Assembly (NCBI RefSeq): GCF_007827045.1
Contig: NZ_RPFW01000006.1
Location: forward strand, 62,001 to 126,000
Origin: Trebonia kvetii
GTDB taxonomy: Bacteria > Actinomycetota > Actinomycetes > Streptosporangiales > Streptosporangiaceae
Direction: 5' to 3'
Length of the DNA stretch: 64,000 nt
The notes beneath the pieces were generated by a model. The model searched no databases, was not told the origin of the DNA, and saw only the letters and a list, made by a program, of their open reading frames with translations. The translations under genes were made by a program, and so were the position numbers. Shown here in pieces: positions 1 through 8,176 of this stretch. The first letter of the stretch is position 1; the number at the start of each line of letters is the position of its first letter.

Positions 1-442
1 TCTGCGCCGGGCTCAAGCCGAGACGCAGCCCGCCGAAGACGCCCACCGCGATGATCAGCGCGGCCGCCACGGTGAGGCTAGCACTCCACCACCGGCGCCG
101 GCGCTGGCGCGCCGCCGTCAGGTCGAGCACGGTGGCGAGCAGCTCACGGGGCGGCTCGGCGTTCCTCGCCAGCCCGGCCCCGTTGGCGCCGCCATGGGGC
201 GACTCGTCGGCGGCGAGCGCGAAGGCCTCCGCCGGGGACACCCTGGCGAGCAGGGCAGGCAGGCCGGCCAGGCTGGCGAGCTCGTCCCTGCAGTCCCTGC
301 AGGTGGCCAGGTGCGCGTCGACGAGCGCGCGCTCCGCCGGATCAATGGCGCCGAGCACGTAGACACCGAGCGACAGCCTGGTCTCCGCACAGTCCATGGA
401 TCGGTGGAACTGGGGCGTCGCCCCTCCGGATGAATGTGTCAT
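1..442 (-). CDS. Zinc-finger anti-sigma factor, 3' end outside window
   Basis: The 147 visible codons encode an N-terminal zinc-binding anti-sigma domain with the HxxxCxxC pattern (H44, C48, C51, in HLATCRDCRDE), a linker, and a basic-flanked transmembrane helix near residues 121-140. The C-terminus is cut by the window edge. Family knowledge: such proteins hold a partner ECF sigma factor inactive at the membrane and release it on a redox or envelope signal. The ATG at 442-440 overlaps the TGA (441-439) of the sigma gene just upstream, so the two are translationally coupled and almost certainly form a cognate pair. The signal sensed cannot be deduced. Confidence 0.9.
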   Translation of the reverse strand, partial: MTHSSGGATPQFHRSMDCAETRLSLGVYVLGAIDPAERALVDAHLATCRDCRDELASLAGLPALLARVSPAEAFALAADESPHGGANGAGLARNAEPPRELLATVLDLTAARQRRRRWWSASLTVAAALIIAVGVFGGLRLGLSPAQ

Positions 443-1062
443 GGCGCAAGCCCCCTTTCCTGAAGAGCAAGCCTGAGCGCCTTCAGCGCGTAATACGTTC
501 GCGACTTAACGGTCCCCGCCGGAATTCCCAGGGCTGCCGCCGCCTCGGCGACAGAACAGCCCCGGTAGTAGGTCTCGACGATGACCGACCGGTGATCGGG
601 GCGCAGAGACGCCAGCGCCTCAGCGACCGCCCAGGACTCGAGCGTGCGATCGGCGTCGTCTTGCGCGGGCAGCGTGTCGAACGCTTCCTGCCCGGTCTCT
701 GGTGGCCGGGACTGGCGCGCCCGGTAGGCGTCCACCGCGAGGTTGCGAGCCACGGCAAACAGCCAGGGGCGCGCGGGCCGGTCGGCAAGCGCCTCCGGAT
801 GCCGCCAGGCGCGCACCATGGTCTCTTGCACGAGGTCCTCCGCCTTCTGCCTGTCACCTCCGGTCAGGTGCAGGGTGTACCGAAGCAGGGCGCCGCCATG
901 TTCGGCGTACAGCGCCCTGACAAAGGCATCGTCGGCCATGCGTTGGCCGCTGGCGGGTGCGGTGCTCGGCACATTAGGAAGAACGTCCGGATCGGGCGGC
1001 CGGTTCAACGGCGGCGAAACATCTCGCTGCCAGGGCTGACCGGGGTCGTTGCTCACGCTCAA
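439..1062 (-). CDS. ECF RNA polymerase sigma factor (SigK/SigL-like)
   Basis: A 207-residue sigma-70 family protein. Region 2 is recognisable around 'DLVQETMVRAWRHPEAL' and 'PWLFAVARNLAVDAYRAR'. Region 4 with its helix-turn-helix is 'SVAEAAAALGIPAGTVKSR' near the C-terminus. It directs RNA polymerase to a small regulon and is paired with the zinc-finger anti-sigma factor whose start overlaps its stop codon. The first 40 or so residues are a proline-rich extension not needed for the fold, so the true start could be the internal ATG at 939. No strong ribosome-binding site separates the options. Class assignment to the SigK/SigL group is by resemblance and is tentative. Confidence 0.9.
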   Translation of the reverse strand: MSVSNDPGQPWQRDVSPPLNRPPDPDVLPNVPSTAPASGQRMADDAFVRALYAEHGGALLRYTLHLTGGDRQKAEDLVQETMVRAWRHPEALADRPARPWLFAVARNLAVDAYRARQSRPPETGQEAFDTLPAQDDADRTLESWAVAEALASLRPDHRSVIVETYYRGCSVAEAAAALGIPAGTVKSRTYYALKALRLALQERGLAP

Positions 1063-1146
1063 CCCATATACCGGGCCGGAGCGCCAGGAAGCAACCGCAT
1101 CGAGTTGATCAGTTACCCCTTGTATTCCGAGTGTCGGGTGTGGCCG

Positions 1147-1407
1147 TCATCCGCCGGCGAACGGCGGCAGGACCTCGATGACCGCGCCCTCGCTGAGCAC
1201 GATCGATTCTTTGTCCGCCTTACCCACTGGATCCGCGTTGACTAGGAACGACGATCTCGCCAGCACGGCCGCCAGGCGGCTGTCCGATGCCCTGCTCGCG
1301 ACAACGGCGTTGAGGGCATCGCGAAGGGTTACCGCCTCCAGGGACTCCTCCGCCATCCCCGCGGCTTCCTTCGCAGCGGCCCAGTACCTGATGGTGATCT
1401 TGACCAT
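1147..1407 (-). CDS. MoaD/ThiS-family sulfur-carrier protein
   Basis: The 86-residue product has the ubiquitin-like beta-grasp pattern and ends in the obligatory Gly-Gly (PPFAGG). In this family the C-terminal glycine is adenylated and converted to a thiocarboxylate, which donates sulfur for molybdopterin or related cofactors. The start MVKITIRYWAAAKEAAG fits the beginning of the family fold; upstream in-frame sequence is not family-like. The gene is divergent from glnR, an arrangement common in actinobacteria. No molybdopterin enzymes lie nearby, so the acceptor pathway is unknown. Confidence 0.87.
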   Translation of the reverse strand: MVKITIRYWAAAKEAAGMAEESLEAVTLRDALNAVVASRASDSRLAAVLARSSFLVNADPVGKADKESIVLSEGAVIEVLPPFAGG

Positions 1408-1425
1408 GTGCGATATCCTCACTTC

Positions 1426-1462
1426 AACGGGACCTAGGGCGCTGTTGCCCCCGGGTCCCGTT
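1426..1462 (+). promoter_or_regulatory. Terminator-like hairpin in the glnR leader region
   Basis: AACGGGACC (1426-1434) pairs with GGTCCCGTT (1454-1462), with further AGGGC/GCCCC pairing inside, and is followed on the + strand by TTTGTTTAT. This has the form of an intrinsic terminator, but no + strand gene ends here. It lies 60 nt before glnR, so a leader/attenuator role is possible. Confidence 0.5.
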
Positions 1463-1521
1463 TTGTTTATACAGGGTACTGATGGCGTTAATCGCGCCAG
1501 CAAGACTGGAGGTGGCATCGG

Positions 1522-2262
1522 TTGAGCGAGTTGCTGTTGGTGACCAGCGTCCTTGAGCCCTCGTCGGAGGTCCTGCCCGCGCTTGGCCTGCTGCTGCACT
1601 CCGTTCGCGTCCTCCCGGCCGACGCCTCCGCCCTTGTCGAGGCCCCGCCGACGGACGTCGTCCTTGTCGATGCACGCCGCGACCTCGCGCACGCGAAGAG
1701 CATCTGCCGCCTGCTGCACACCACGGGGCTTGACTGCCCCATGCTCGCCATCGTCACCGAGGGCGGCCTTGCCGCGATCAGCGCGGAGTGGAACGCTGAC
1801 GACGTGATCTTGAACACGGCCGGCCCGGCCGAGGTGGAGGCCAGGCTCAGGCTTGCCATCGGCCGCCGCGCCCTGCGCACCGCCGCGGACACGCCGGACG
1901 AGATCAGGTCCGGGGACCTGGCCATTGACGAGGCGACCTACTCGGCGCGGCTGCGCGGCCGCGTGCTCGACCTCACGTTCAAGGAGTTCGAGCTGCTCAA
2001 GTTCCTTGCGCAGCACCCTGGCCGTGTGTTCACCAGGGCGCACCTCCTGCAGGAGGTATGGGGATACGACTACTTCGGTGGCACCAGGACAGTAGACGTA
2101 CACGTACGGCGGCTGCGCGCCAAGCTCGGTCCCGAGCACGAGGCGCTGATCGGCACGGTCAGGAACGTTGGGTACCGCTTCGTGCCGGTGAAGGGCGCTC
2201 CCGAGGACAGGGAAAGCGCCGACCTGCTCGCGTCCGATGCCGCGATCGCGGCGGAGCGGTGA
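1522..2262 (+). CDS. glnR: Nitrogen regulator GlnR (OmpR-type orphan response regulator)
   Basis: A 246-residue protein with an N-terminal receiver-like domain (about 1-115) and a C-terminal OmpR winged helix (about 130-225, including '[18 protein letters not shown]'). The whole sequence has the typical GlnR layout: LLLxT start, '[12 protein letters not shown]', '[12 protein letters not shown]'. D50 is present but the usual acidic phosphorylation pocket is absent, as in known GlnR proteins, which act as unphosphorylated dimers. GlnR controls ammonium assimilation, nitrate and amino-sugar genes. The start is TTG at 1522, preceded by a GGAGGTGG ribosome-binding site. Its stop overlaps the GTG start of mshD, so the two are probably co-translated. 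Confidence 0.95.
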   Translation: MSELLLVTSVLEPSSEVLPALGLLLHSVRVLPADASALVEAPPTDVVLVDARRDLAHAKSICRLLHTTGLDCPMLAIVTEGGLAAISAEWNADDVILNTAGPAEVEARLRLAIGRRALRTAADTPDEIRSGDLAIDEATYSARLRGRVLDLTFKEFELLKFLAQHPGRVFTRAHLLQEVWGYDYFGGTRTVDVHVRRLRAKLGPEHEALIGTVRNVGYRFVPVKGAPEDRESADLLASDAAIAAER

Positions 2263-3209
2263 TCGACTCCCCGGTCACCATTACGGAGGGCAGCCTCGCG
2301 CCCTCTTCGGTCACCGAGGTGCTGTCCCTGGTCAGCGCCGCGCACGCGGCCGACGGCTTCGCGCCGCTGTCAGAGGATGCCCTGCTCCATGTCAGGCACC
2401 CCAGCGCCGACGGCACCAGGGACTTCCAGCTCAGGCTGGCCGGCGGCACGCTCGGCGGTTACTCGCAGCTGGCCCTGGCCGAGGCCGAGGGCGAGGCCGG
2501 CGGAGACTCGCCCGGTGAAGAGTGGAGCGGTGAACTCGTCATCCACCCCGGCCACCGCAACCAGGGCCTGGGGACCGCCCTGGCCGGCGCGCTGACTGGC
2601 GGCGATGACGGACGCGACATCCGGATCTGGGCGCACGGCGACCTGCCTGCCGCCGCCGCGCTCGCGAAATCAGCGGGTTTCGCGCGCATTCGCTCGCTTT
2701 ATCAGATGCGGATGAGCCTGGCGGGCGCGGCGCTTCCCGAGCCGGTCTTCCCAGCCGGGGTGACGGTGCGCACCTTCCGCCCCGGCCAGGACGAGGAGGC
2801 ATGGCTTGGGGTCAACGGGCGCGCATTCGCCCACCATCCCGAGCAGGGCTCGTGGACCAGGCAGGACATCGACCTGCGCGAGGCAGAGCCGTGGTTCGAT
2901 CCAGACGGCTTCTTTCTCGCCGAGCGGGACGGCGAACTGGCCGGATTCCACTGGACGAAGGTGCACGCGAATGGCGGCGAAGGCGGCACGCCGATCGGCG
3001 AGGTCTACGTAGTAGGTGTCGATCCCGGCCGGCAGGGCGGCGGTCTTGGCAGGGCGCTGACCCTCGTCGGACTAACGCACCTGCGACGGCTCGGACTTGA
3101 TGCGGTGCTTCTTTACGTGGACGAATCCAACACCGCCGCCGTCCGCATGTACGCGGGACTCGGATTCACCCGCTGGTCAACCGACGTGATGTACCAGCAC
3201 CCGGGCTAA
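2259..3209 (+). CDS. mshD: Mycothiol synthase (tandem GNAT)
   Basis: MshD acetylates Cys-GlcN-Ins with acetyl-CoA, the last step of mycothiol synthesis. The 316-residue protein contains two GNAT domains. The degenerate N-terminal one carries '[14 protein letters not shown]'. The C-terminal catalytic one carries the acetyl-CoA loop '[16 protein letters not shown]' and the closing '[19 protein letters not shown]'. The length matches the family. The GTG start at 2259 overlaps the glnR TGA (GTGA), which explains the absence of a separate ribosome-binding site. Its TAA overlaps the stop of the small convergent gene that follows. Confidence 0.94.
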   Translation: MIDSPVTITEGSLAPSSVTEVLSLVSAAHAADGFAPLSEDALLHVRHPSADGTRDFQLRLAGGTLGGYSQLALAEAEGEAGGDSPGEEWSGELVIHPGHRNQGLGTALAGALTGGDDGRDIRIWAHGDLPAAAALAKSAGFARIRSLYQMRMSLAGAALPEPVFPAGVTVRTFRPGQDEEAWLGVNGRAFAHHPEQGSWTRQDIDLREAEPWFDPDGFFLAERDGELAGFHWTKVHANGGEGGTPIGEVYVVGVDPGRQGGGLGRALTLVGLTHLRRLGLDAVLLYVDESNTAAVRMYAGLGFTRWSTDVMYQHPG

Positions 3210-3358
3210 GAGGCCCTGCGGTGCCTGATACCTAGCGCCTCGTCGAGCTCCCGCTCGGAGAGCGGACCGTCGCTCGCGGCGACCGCGGTGAGCACCTCGG
3301 CGTAGAGTTCGATCTCGCCAAGCGCTACGTCATCGTGAACACGAAGATCGACTTGCAT
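3206..3358 (-). CDS. Small conserved acidic protein next to mshD
   Basis: A 50-residue protein beginning MQVDLRVHDDVALGEIELYA and ending with a helical '[18 protein letters not shown]'. Similar short acidic proteins beside mshD are, as far as I recall, frequent in actinobacteria; no function is known to me. A GGAGGTG motif lies 14 nt before the ATG. An in-frame GTG (VSTIP...) is nearer but overlaps that motif. The gene is convergent with mshD and the two stop codons share bases (CTAA). Confidence 0.65.
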   Translation of the reverse strand: MQVDLRVHDDVALGEIELYAEVLTAVAASDGPLSERELDEALGIRHRRAS

Positions 3359-4102
3359 GGGAATCGTGCTCACCTCCTTGGCCGCGGCACCGCCGCGCGC
3401 TGACCGGGAACTCGCTGCCCCGCCCTTCAGGCTACGTCGCGACACCATTCCTCCGCATGACCCATCGGGGCCATTCGCAGACCACCCTTGAGTACGTTTT
3501 ACCCGGATTGACGGTAACGATTCCGCCTTGTAGCAGCGGAAATGTTCAGGTTCTGATAACGGACATCAGTCACATCTAAGAACTGGTGCCGCCATGACGA
3601 CAACAGCCCTCGTGGCACCATATGTACCTTTATAGTGCGGAAGATCACTTAATGTCCGCATATCGTAGTGTAACCACTTGACTACAGCTTACGTGACGAC
3701 TTGCCCGGGCGCCACGGCCCTTGAGCAGCGGATCTGCCTCCCGGCCCGGGAATGCCGAGCCGGGCCGGGAATGGCACGCGATTGGGTGGTACGGAACTGG
3801 GTATGGCCTACCACGGCTTAGTCACAAGAATTCCATCAGCCGCATAACTCACTTTTCTCTACTTCCGTACCAAGTCAAGTCGGGATATAACGGGATACTC
3901 GACCGTTCCGGTTGCGGGGCCTCCCGGGAGAAGAGTCAGATGGTAACTTGCACGACGCTTCACGCTGGTGCCGCACCCGATGCGCCCGGCCGCCTGCTGG
4001 CGCTCCCGATAATCCGGGCGAGCCCACCACCAGGCCCGGCCACCGTTAGACTCCGGACAACGTCCCCGCAGACCTCACAGGACCCAAGATTCTCGTGATG
4101 CC
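3359..4102. other. Intergenic region without a convincing gene
   Basis: About 740 bp that is noticeably AT-richer than its surroundings between 3480 and 3720. It separates the glnR/mshD locus from the DivIVA-like gene. Open frames here have no protein-like composition. A GC-rich hairpin is described separately. The AT-rich stretch may hold promoters, but I see no confident -35/-10 pair. Confidence 0.6.
3740..3769. terminator. Perfect 10-bp GC-rich hairpin
   Basis: CCCGGCCCGG (3740-3749) and CCGGGCCGGG (3760-3769) are perfectly complementary around a 10-nt loop. No T-run follows on either strand. It may be a factor-dependent terminator or RNA structure in the leader of the downstream gene. 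Confidence 0.4.
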
Positions 4103-5296
4103 ATGAATGAAAACAGTGACCTCCTGCCCAACCTGCTGCACGAAGAGTTCGAGATGCAGATGCGCGGCTACAGCCGCCGCCAGGTTGACGACTTCGTAGC
4201 GCGCCGCAACAACGAGATCCGCGAACTCGAGCAGCGGCTTGCCAGGACCCTTGACGAGTCCGAGCACCTGCGCCGCGAGCTCTCCACCGTGCGCCAGCAG
4301 GCGCTCTCCGGCAGGCCAGCGCACGAGGAGGTCAGCGAGCGGATCGCGCAGATCCTCAAGCTGGCGGACGACGAGGCGAAGGCCCAGAAGAACAAGGCCG
4401 ACGACGACATCGCCAAGCAGCGCTCCGATGCGCAGCAGGAGTCGGAAAGGGTCCGCGCCGAGGCGCGGGAGCAGGCCGAACGGATGCTGACGGCGGCACA
4501 GGAACAGGCCGAGCGGACCATCTCGGCCGCGCGCAACGACGCGGACAAGACCCGAACCGCCGCGCGGACCGAGGCCGACCGGCTGACCAGCGACACGCAG
4601 CGGAAGTCGGACGCCGCCGTCGCCCAGGCCAAGGCTCAGGCCAAGAGGCTCCTCGACGAGGCCACGGCCCGTGCGACCGCGATCCACGACGGCGCCGAGC
4701 GCAGGCTCAACCTGCTCAGCACCAGGCACGCGGAAACGGTGCGGCGGCTGACCGACATCCTGGACGGCGTGCAGGGCCTGGTGGCCGCTGAGGCCGCGCG
4801 GATGTCGCTCGAGGAAGAGGTCAACCAGTCGGTCAGCAAGGCGGTCGGCCTCGCGGAGGCCGCCGAGGCTGCCGCCGCGCCAGAGGAGGACGGCCCGCAG
4901 GACGACTCCGACCTCGCCCATATGGCACCGCCCCCACCGGAGACGGTCGCGAACGGCTCGGTCGCACCGCCGCGCGGCGAGGACGTCCGGCCGCCAGTTC
5001 CCGGCCGGCCCGGGCTGACGAGCCGGCTCGGCCCGCCCGTCCCCGACACCGACCCGATCGACGGGGCCCCGATGGGCCGCCCAGGCCCGACCCCGCCGCC
5101 GCCCATGGGCAGCGGACACGGTCCGGCCCGGATGGGCGCGGGGCCGCAGGACATGGCGCCCCGTCAGCCGATGCCGATGCCCTCGGGCAACCCGGTGAGC
5201 GGACTCGGCGACCCGTTCGGTAGCGAGATGGGCCGCGGCAACGGCTTCGTCGACCCGGACGAGCCCCCAACCGAGGGCCTCCGCCTCTTGCAGTGA
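4103..5296 (+). CDS. DivIVA-domain coiled-coil protein (Scy/FilP/Wag31-like)
   Basis: A 397-residue cytoskeletal-type protein. The N-terminus has the DivIVA signature 'MQMRGYSRRQVDDFVARR'. Residues about 35-260 form a long heptad-rich, alanine/glutamate/arginine coiled coil. From about 280 to the end the chain is proline/glycine-rich and disordered. Family members mark cell poles or hyphal tips and recruit cell-wall synthesis; this exact paralogue's role is not deducible. It stands alone, with the ATG at 4103 following a short leader, and is closed by a strong hairpin terminator. Confidence 0.82.
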   Translation: MNENSDLLPNLLHEEFEMQMRGYSRRQVDDFVARRNNEIRELEQRLARTLDESEHLRRELSTVRQQALSGRPAHEEVSERIAQILKLADDEAKAQKNKADDDIAKQRSDAQQESERVRAEAREQAERMLTAAQEQAERTISAARNDADKTRTAARTEADRLTSDTQRKSDAAVAQAKAQAKRLLDEATARATAIHDGAERRLNLLSTRHAETVRRLTDILDGVQGLVAAEAARMSLEEEVNQSVSKAVGLAEAAEAAAAPEEDGPQDDSDLAHMAPPPPETVANGSVAPPRGEDVRPPVPGRPGLTSRLGPPVPDTDPIDGAPMGRPGPTPPPPMGSGHGPARMGAGPQDMAPRQPMPMPSGNPVSGLGDPFGSEMGRGNGFVDPDEPPTEGLRLLQ

Positions 5297-5300
5297 TCAT

Positions 5301-5356
5301 CGTTTGCTGGGCGCCCGATGGCAGAAAACGCCATCGTATCGGGTGCCCAGCAAACG
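5301..5356. terminator. Strong long-stem terminator between convergent genes
   Basis: CGTTTGCTGGGCGCCCG (5301-5317) pairs over 17 bp, with one G-U wobble, with CGGGTGCCCAGCAAACG (5340-5356); ATGGC/GCCAT extends the stem. It lies 5 nt after the DivIVA-like stop codon and can also serve the converging exopolyphosphatase gene. Confidence 0.85.
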
Positions 5357-5392
5357 AATATCTTCCGGGGGACGACCCCCCGTACCCCCCGA

Positions 5393-5414
5393 TGTCCGCG
5401 CTAACGCGCGGACA
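5393..5414. terminator. Second hairpin in the same convergent spacer
   Basis: TGTCCGCGC (5393-5401) and GCGCGGACA (5406-5414) form a perfect 9-bp stem with a TAAC loop, facing the 3' end of the exopolyphosphatase gene. Together with the C/G-run hairpin at about 5364-5381 it makes a terminator cluster. Confidence 0.65.
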
Positions 5415-5485
5415 AGAGCTTGCGTCAGTAGCCGTTCCCGTCGCGGGTGATCGGCGGAGTCACGAACCCGTTCGGGATGATGGTC

Positions 5486-6430
5486 TTAGGGACGCGTGGC
5501 GGGGTCGGCGAGGGTGTCCAGGCGCTTGAGTATGACGCCCTCGCGCAGCGCCCATGGGCAGATCTCCAGCTGGGTGATCCCCATCAGGTCCATGACGGCG
5601 TCCGCCACGATCGCGCCGGCGGGCATCTGGGCGGCTCGTCCCTCGGATACGCCAGGAATCCTGGCGCGTTCCGAGCTGTCCAGCTCGGACAGCCGCTTCG
5701 CCCACAGCTTCACGTCGCTGTGCAGGAGGTACCGCTTCGCGAAGAAGCCCTCGCTCGACGGCGCGGCCCCGGCGATCCTGGCCAGCTGCCTGAAGGTCTT
5801 CGACGTGCCTACGGCGTGATCGGCGGCCCCGCCGCGGCGCAGCCCGCCCGCGGCACGCGCGATCTCCGCCCGCACGTGCTTGCGCAGCGCGCGCACCTCG
5901 TCCGGAGTCGGTCGGTCGGCGGCGAACCATTCCCTGGTCAGCCGTCCGGCGCCGAGCGGCAGCGACATCACGCCCTCGGCCTCCTCGTCAGGTCCCGTGG
6001 CGATCTCGAGCGAGCCACCGCCGATGTCGACGACGAGCAGCCGCCCCGACGACCAGCCGTACCAGCGTCGCGCGGCGAGGAAGGTGAGCCGCGCCTCGTT
6101 CTCTCCCGACAGGACCCGGATGCGGGCTCCGGTGCTGCCCTCGATGCGCGCGAGCACCTCGTCGCTGTTGCCCGCGTCCCTGACCGCGGAGGTCGCGAAG
6201 GCGATGAAATCCTCCACGCCCTTGTCCTCCGCGATCCGCAGCGCCTCCTCGACCACATCGGTCAGCTGCGCCTCGCCGACCCGCGACAGGTTGCCGCTCC
6301 GGTCCAGATGGGCGGCGAGAGACAGGTCGAACCGGCGGGAGAAGGCCGGGAGCGGACGCGCACCCGGATGGGCATCGACGACCAGCATGTGCACGGTATT
6401 CGAGCCGACGTCGAGAACCCCAAGTCGCAT
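5486..6430 (-). CDS. ppx: Ppx/GppA-family exopolyphosphatase
   Basis: A 314-residue protein of the actin-like ATPase fold. It has the phosphate-binding motifs '[16 protein letters not shown]' at the N-terminus, '[12 protein letters not shown]' near 125, and '[14 protein letters not shown]' near 150. Family members release phosphate from polyphosphate or hydrolyse pppGpp. The short form without extra C-terminal domains is typical of actinobacteria. The start [12 protein letters not shown] places motif 1 at the very N-terminus, as expected. Confidence 0.92.
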   Translation of the reverse strand: MRLGVLDVGSNTVHMLVVDAHPGARPLPAFSRRFDLSLAAHLDRSGNLSRVGEAQLTDVVEEALRIAEDKGVEDFIAFATSAVRDAGNSDEVLARIEGSTGARIRVLSGENEARLTFLAARRWYGWSSGRLLVVDIGGGSLEIATGPDEEAEGVMSLPLGAGRLTREWFAADRPTPDEVRALRKHVRAEIARAAGGLRRGGAADHAVGTSKTFRQLARIAGAAPSSEGFFAKRYLLHSDVKLWAKRLSELDSSERARIPGVSEGRAAQMPAGAIVADAVMDLMGITQLEICPWALREGVILKRLDTLADPATRP

Positions 6431-6581
6431 AACTCGTAAAGTACCCGCTCATGAGGCCGCCTCGCTGGCGCTCGGAGTCCGCATTCGCGGACGCACTGTG
6501 CTTACCGATTCGCTCGCAAGCTCGCTCATGAGTGCCACCTGATTCCCGGTGATCACCAAGTCATCGGGTACCGTCGCCCTC

Positions 6582-8024
6582 ATGCGCAACGGCGAAGTGT
6601 CTTACTGGTGGCAGGCCCGCGGCGGTTTCCCGGCCCGGCGCCCCTCGCTCCCCGGCCCGCTCGACGCGGACGTGTGCATCGTCGGCGGCGGTTACACCGG
6701 CCTTTGGACCGCGTACTACCTGGCCGGGCTGCGGCCTGACTGGACGATCGTGGTCCTCGAGGCCGTGTTCGCGGGCTATGGGGCATCGGGACGGAACGGC
6801 GGCTGGGTGACGTCGGAAATGCCCGGCTCGCGGGAGCGGTTCGCGAAGGCCGCGAGCGGTGCCGCCGGGGTGCGGGCATTCGAAGCCGCACTGCGATCGA
6901 CCGTGGACGAGGTCGGCCGGGTGTGCGAGACCGAGTCCATCGACTGCGACTTCTTCAAGGGCGGCACGCTTTCCGTCGCGACCACCCCGTCCCAGCTCGC
7001 CCGGCTGCGCGCCGGCCTAGCCGGGATCAGGGAGTGGGGCGACGGCGAGGACGTGTACCAGTTCCTGTCCGGCGAGGAGACTAGGGAACGTATCAACGTC
7101 GCAGGCGCACTCGGCGGTCTCTACGCTCCAGCGAGCGCGCGGGTCCAGCCGGCCAAGCTCGTGGCGGGCATCGCCGCGGCGGCGGAGCGCCGCGGCGTGC
7201 AGATCTACGAGGCGACGCCGGTGACGCGAATCGATCCCGCCGACGCGTCCTCGGGTGTCGCGGCCGGGGCGGTCGCGAGGACCAGGTTCGGCGACGTCCG
7301 CGCCCGCTCGGTGCTGCGCTGCACCGAGGGGTACACGGCCGCGCTGCCCGGGCTGCGGCGGGCACTGCTGCCGATGAACAGCCACATGGTGGTTACCGAG
7401 CCGCTCGGTGACGCGGCCTGGCAGGAGATCGGCTGGCGCGGCTACGAGACGCTTGGCGACCAGGCGCACGCGTACATGTACGCGCAGCGGACCGCGGACG
7501 GCAGGATCGCGCTCGGCGGGCGCGGCGTCCCGTACCGGTTTGCCTCCGCGACCGATCATCTCGGTGAGACCGACCCGTCGACCGTGGCCGCGCTGACCAA
7601 GGTGCTGCGGCGGATGTTCCCCGCGGCGGCGAGCGCACGGATCGACCACGCGTGGTGCGGCGTGCTCGGCGTGCCGCGCGACTGGTGCGCGTCGGTGACC
7701 TACAACCCGGCGTCGGGACTCGGCTGGGCGGGCGGTTACACCGGGGTTGGGGTCGCAGCTTCCAACCTCGCGGGCCGCACTCTCGCCGACCTGGTGACCG
7801 GGGAGAAGTCGCCGCTGACCGAGCTGCCCTGGGTTGGGCACCGGAGCAGGGCATGGGAGCCGGAGCCCGCGCGCTGGACGGGCGTGCACGGGCTCTACAC
7901 CCTGTACCGGCTGGCCGACCGGCTCGAGTCGGCCGCACCCGGCGATCAGGCGAGCGACACGCGGGTCAGGCTCGGCGAGGCACTCGGCCGTGTCGGCGAC
8001 GCGATCTCCGGCATTCCGCATTAA
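6582..8024 (+). CDS. FAD-dependent DAO-type oxidoreductase
   Basis: The 480-residue protein has an N-terminal Rossmann dinucleotide motif 'DADVCIVGGGYTGLWTAYYL', the following 'GYGASGRNGGWV' typical of D-amino-acid-oxidase/PuuB-type flavoenzymes, and the C-terminal 'GLGWAGGYTGVGVAASNLAG' FAD-contacting segment. Such enzymes oxidise amines or amino acids with release of hydrogen peroxide. The substrate is not predictable. The ATG at 6582 (MRNGEVSYWW) is preferred over an upstream in-frame GTG at 6549 because homologous proteins usually begin shortly before a Trp-rich segment. Its TAA abuts an inverted-repeat element. Confidence 0.87.
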   Translation: MRNGEVSYWWQARGGFPARRPSLPGPLDADVCIVGGGYTGLWTAYYLAGLRPDWTIVVLEAVFAGYGASGRNGGWVTSEMPGSRERFAKAASGAAGVRAFEAALRSTVDEVGRVCETESIDCDFFKGGTLSVATTPSQLARLRAGLAGIREWGDGEDVYQFLSGEETRERINVAGALGGLYAPASARVQPAKLVAGIAAAAERRGVQIYEATPVTRIDPADASSGVAAGAVARTRFGDVRARSVLRCTEGYTAALPGLRRALLPMNSHMVVTEPLGDAAWQEIGWRGYETLGDQAHAYMYAQRTADGRIALGGRGVPYRFASATDHLGETDPSTVAALTKVLRRMFPAAASARIDHAWCGVLGVPRDWCASVTYNPASGLGWAGGYTGVGVAASNLAGRTLADLVTGEKSPLTELPWVGHRSRAWEPEPARWTGVHGLYTLYRLADRLESAAPGDQASDTRVRLGEALGRVGDAISGIPH

Positions 8025-8128
8025 AGGCATGTCTAAAAAGTCCCATGCATGCTTGGTCATCCCGCCTGCGAGGCATAACTCCACAGGCCTTTGAACTGGA
8101 CCGGCCCGTACTTTTTAGGACATGCCTT
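8024..8128. repeat. MITE-like 105-bp element with terminal inverted repeats
   Basis: AAGGCATGTCTAAAAAGT (8024-8041) is repeated inverted as ACTTTTTAGGACATGCCTT (8110-8128), with one extra base. The 68-bp interior has no coding potential. The ends resemble termini of small DDE-type insertion sequences, so this looks like a nonautonomous miniature element or an internal-deletion relic. It overlaps the last base of the upstream stop codon and may now act as a terminator. Confidence 0.7.
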
Positions 8129-8176
8129 CCGAACGGCCGGCTTGACTGGTCGGCGAAACTGAGTGATGTGCCTGGC

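Noticed and set aside
3721-4098. 125-codon open frame
   Set aside because: Mixed composition, no ribosome-binding site, no family resemblance, and it contains a perfect GC-rich hairpin; best seen as intergenic.
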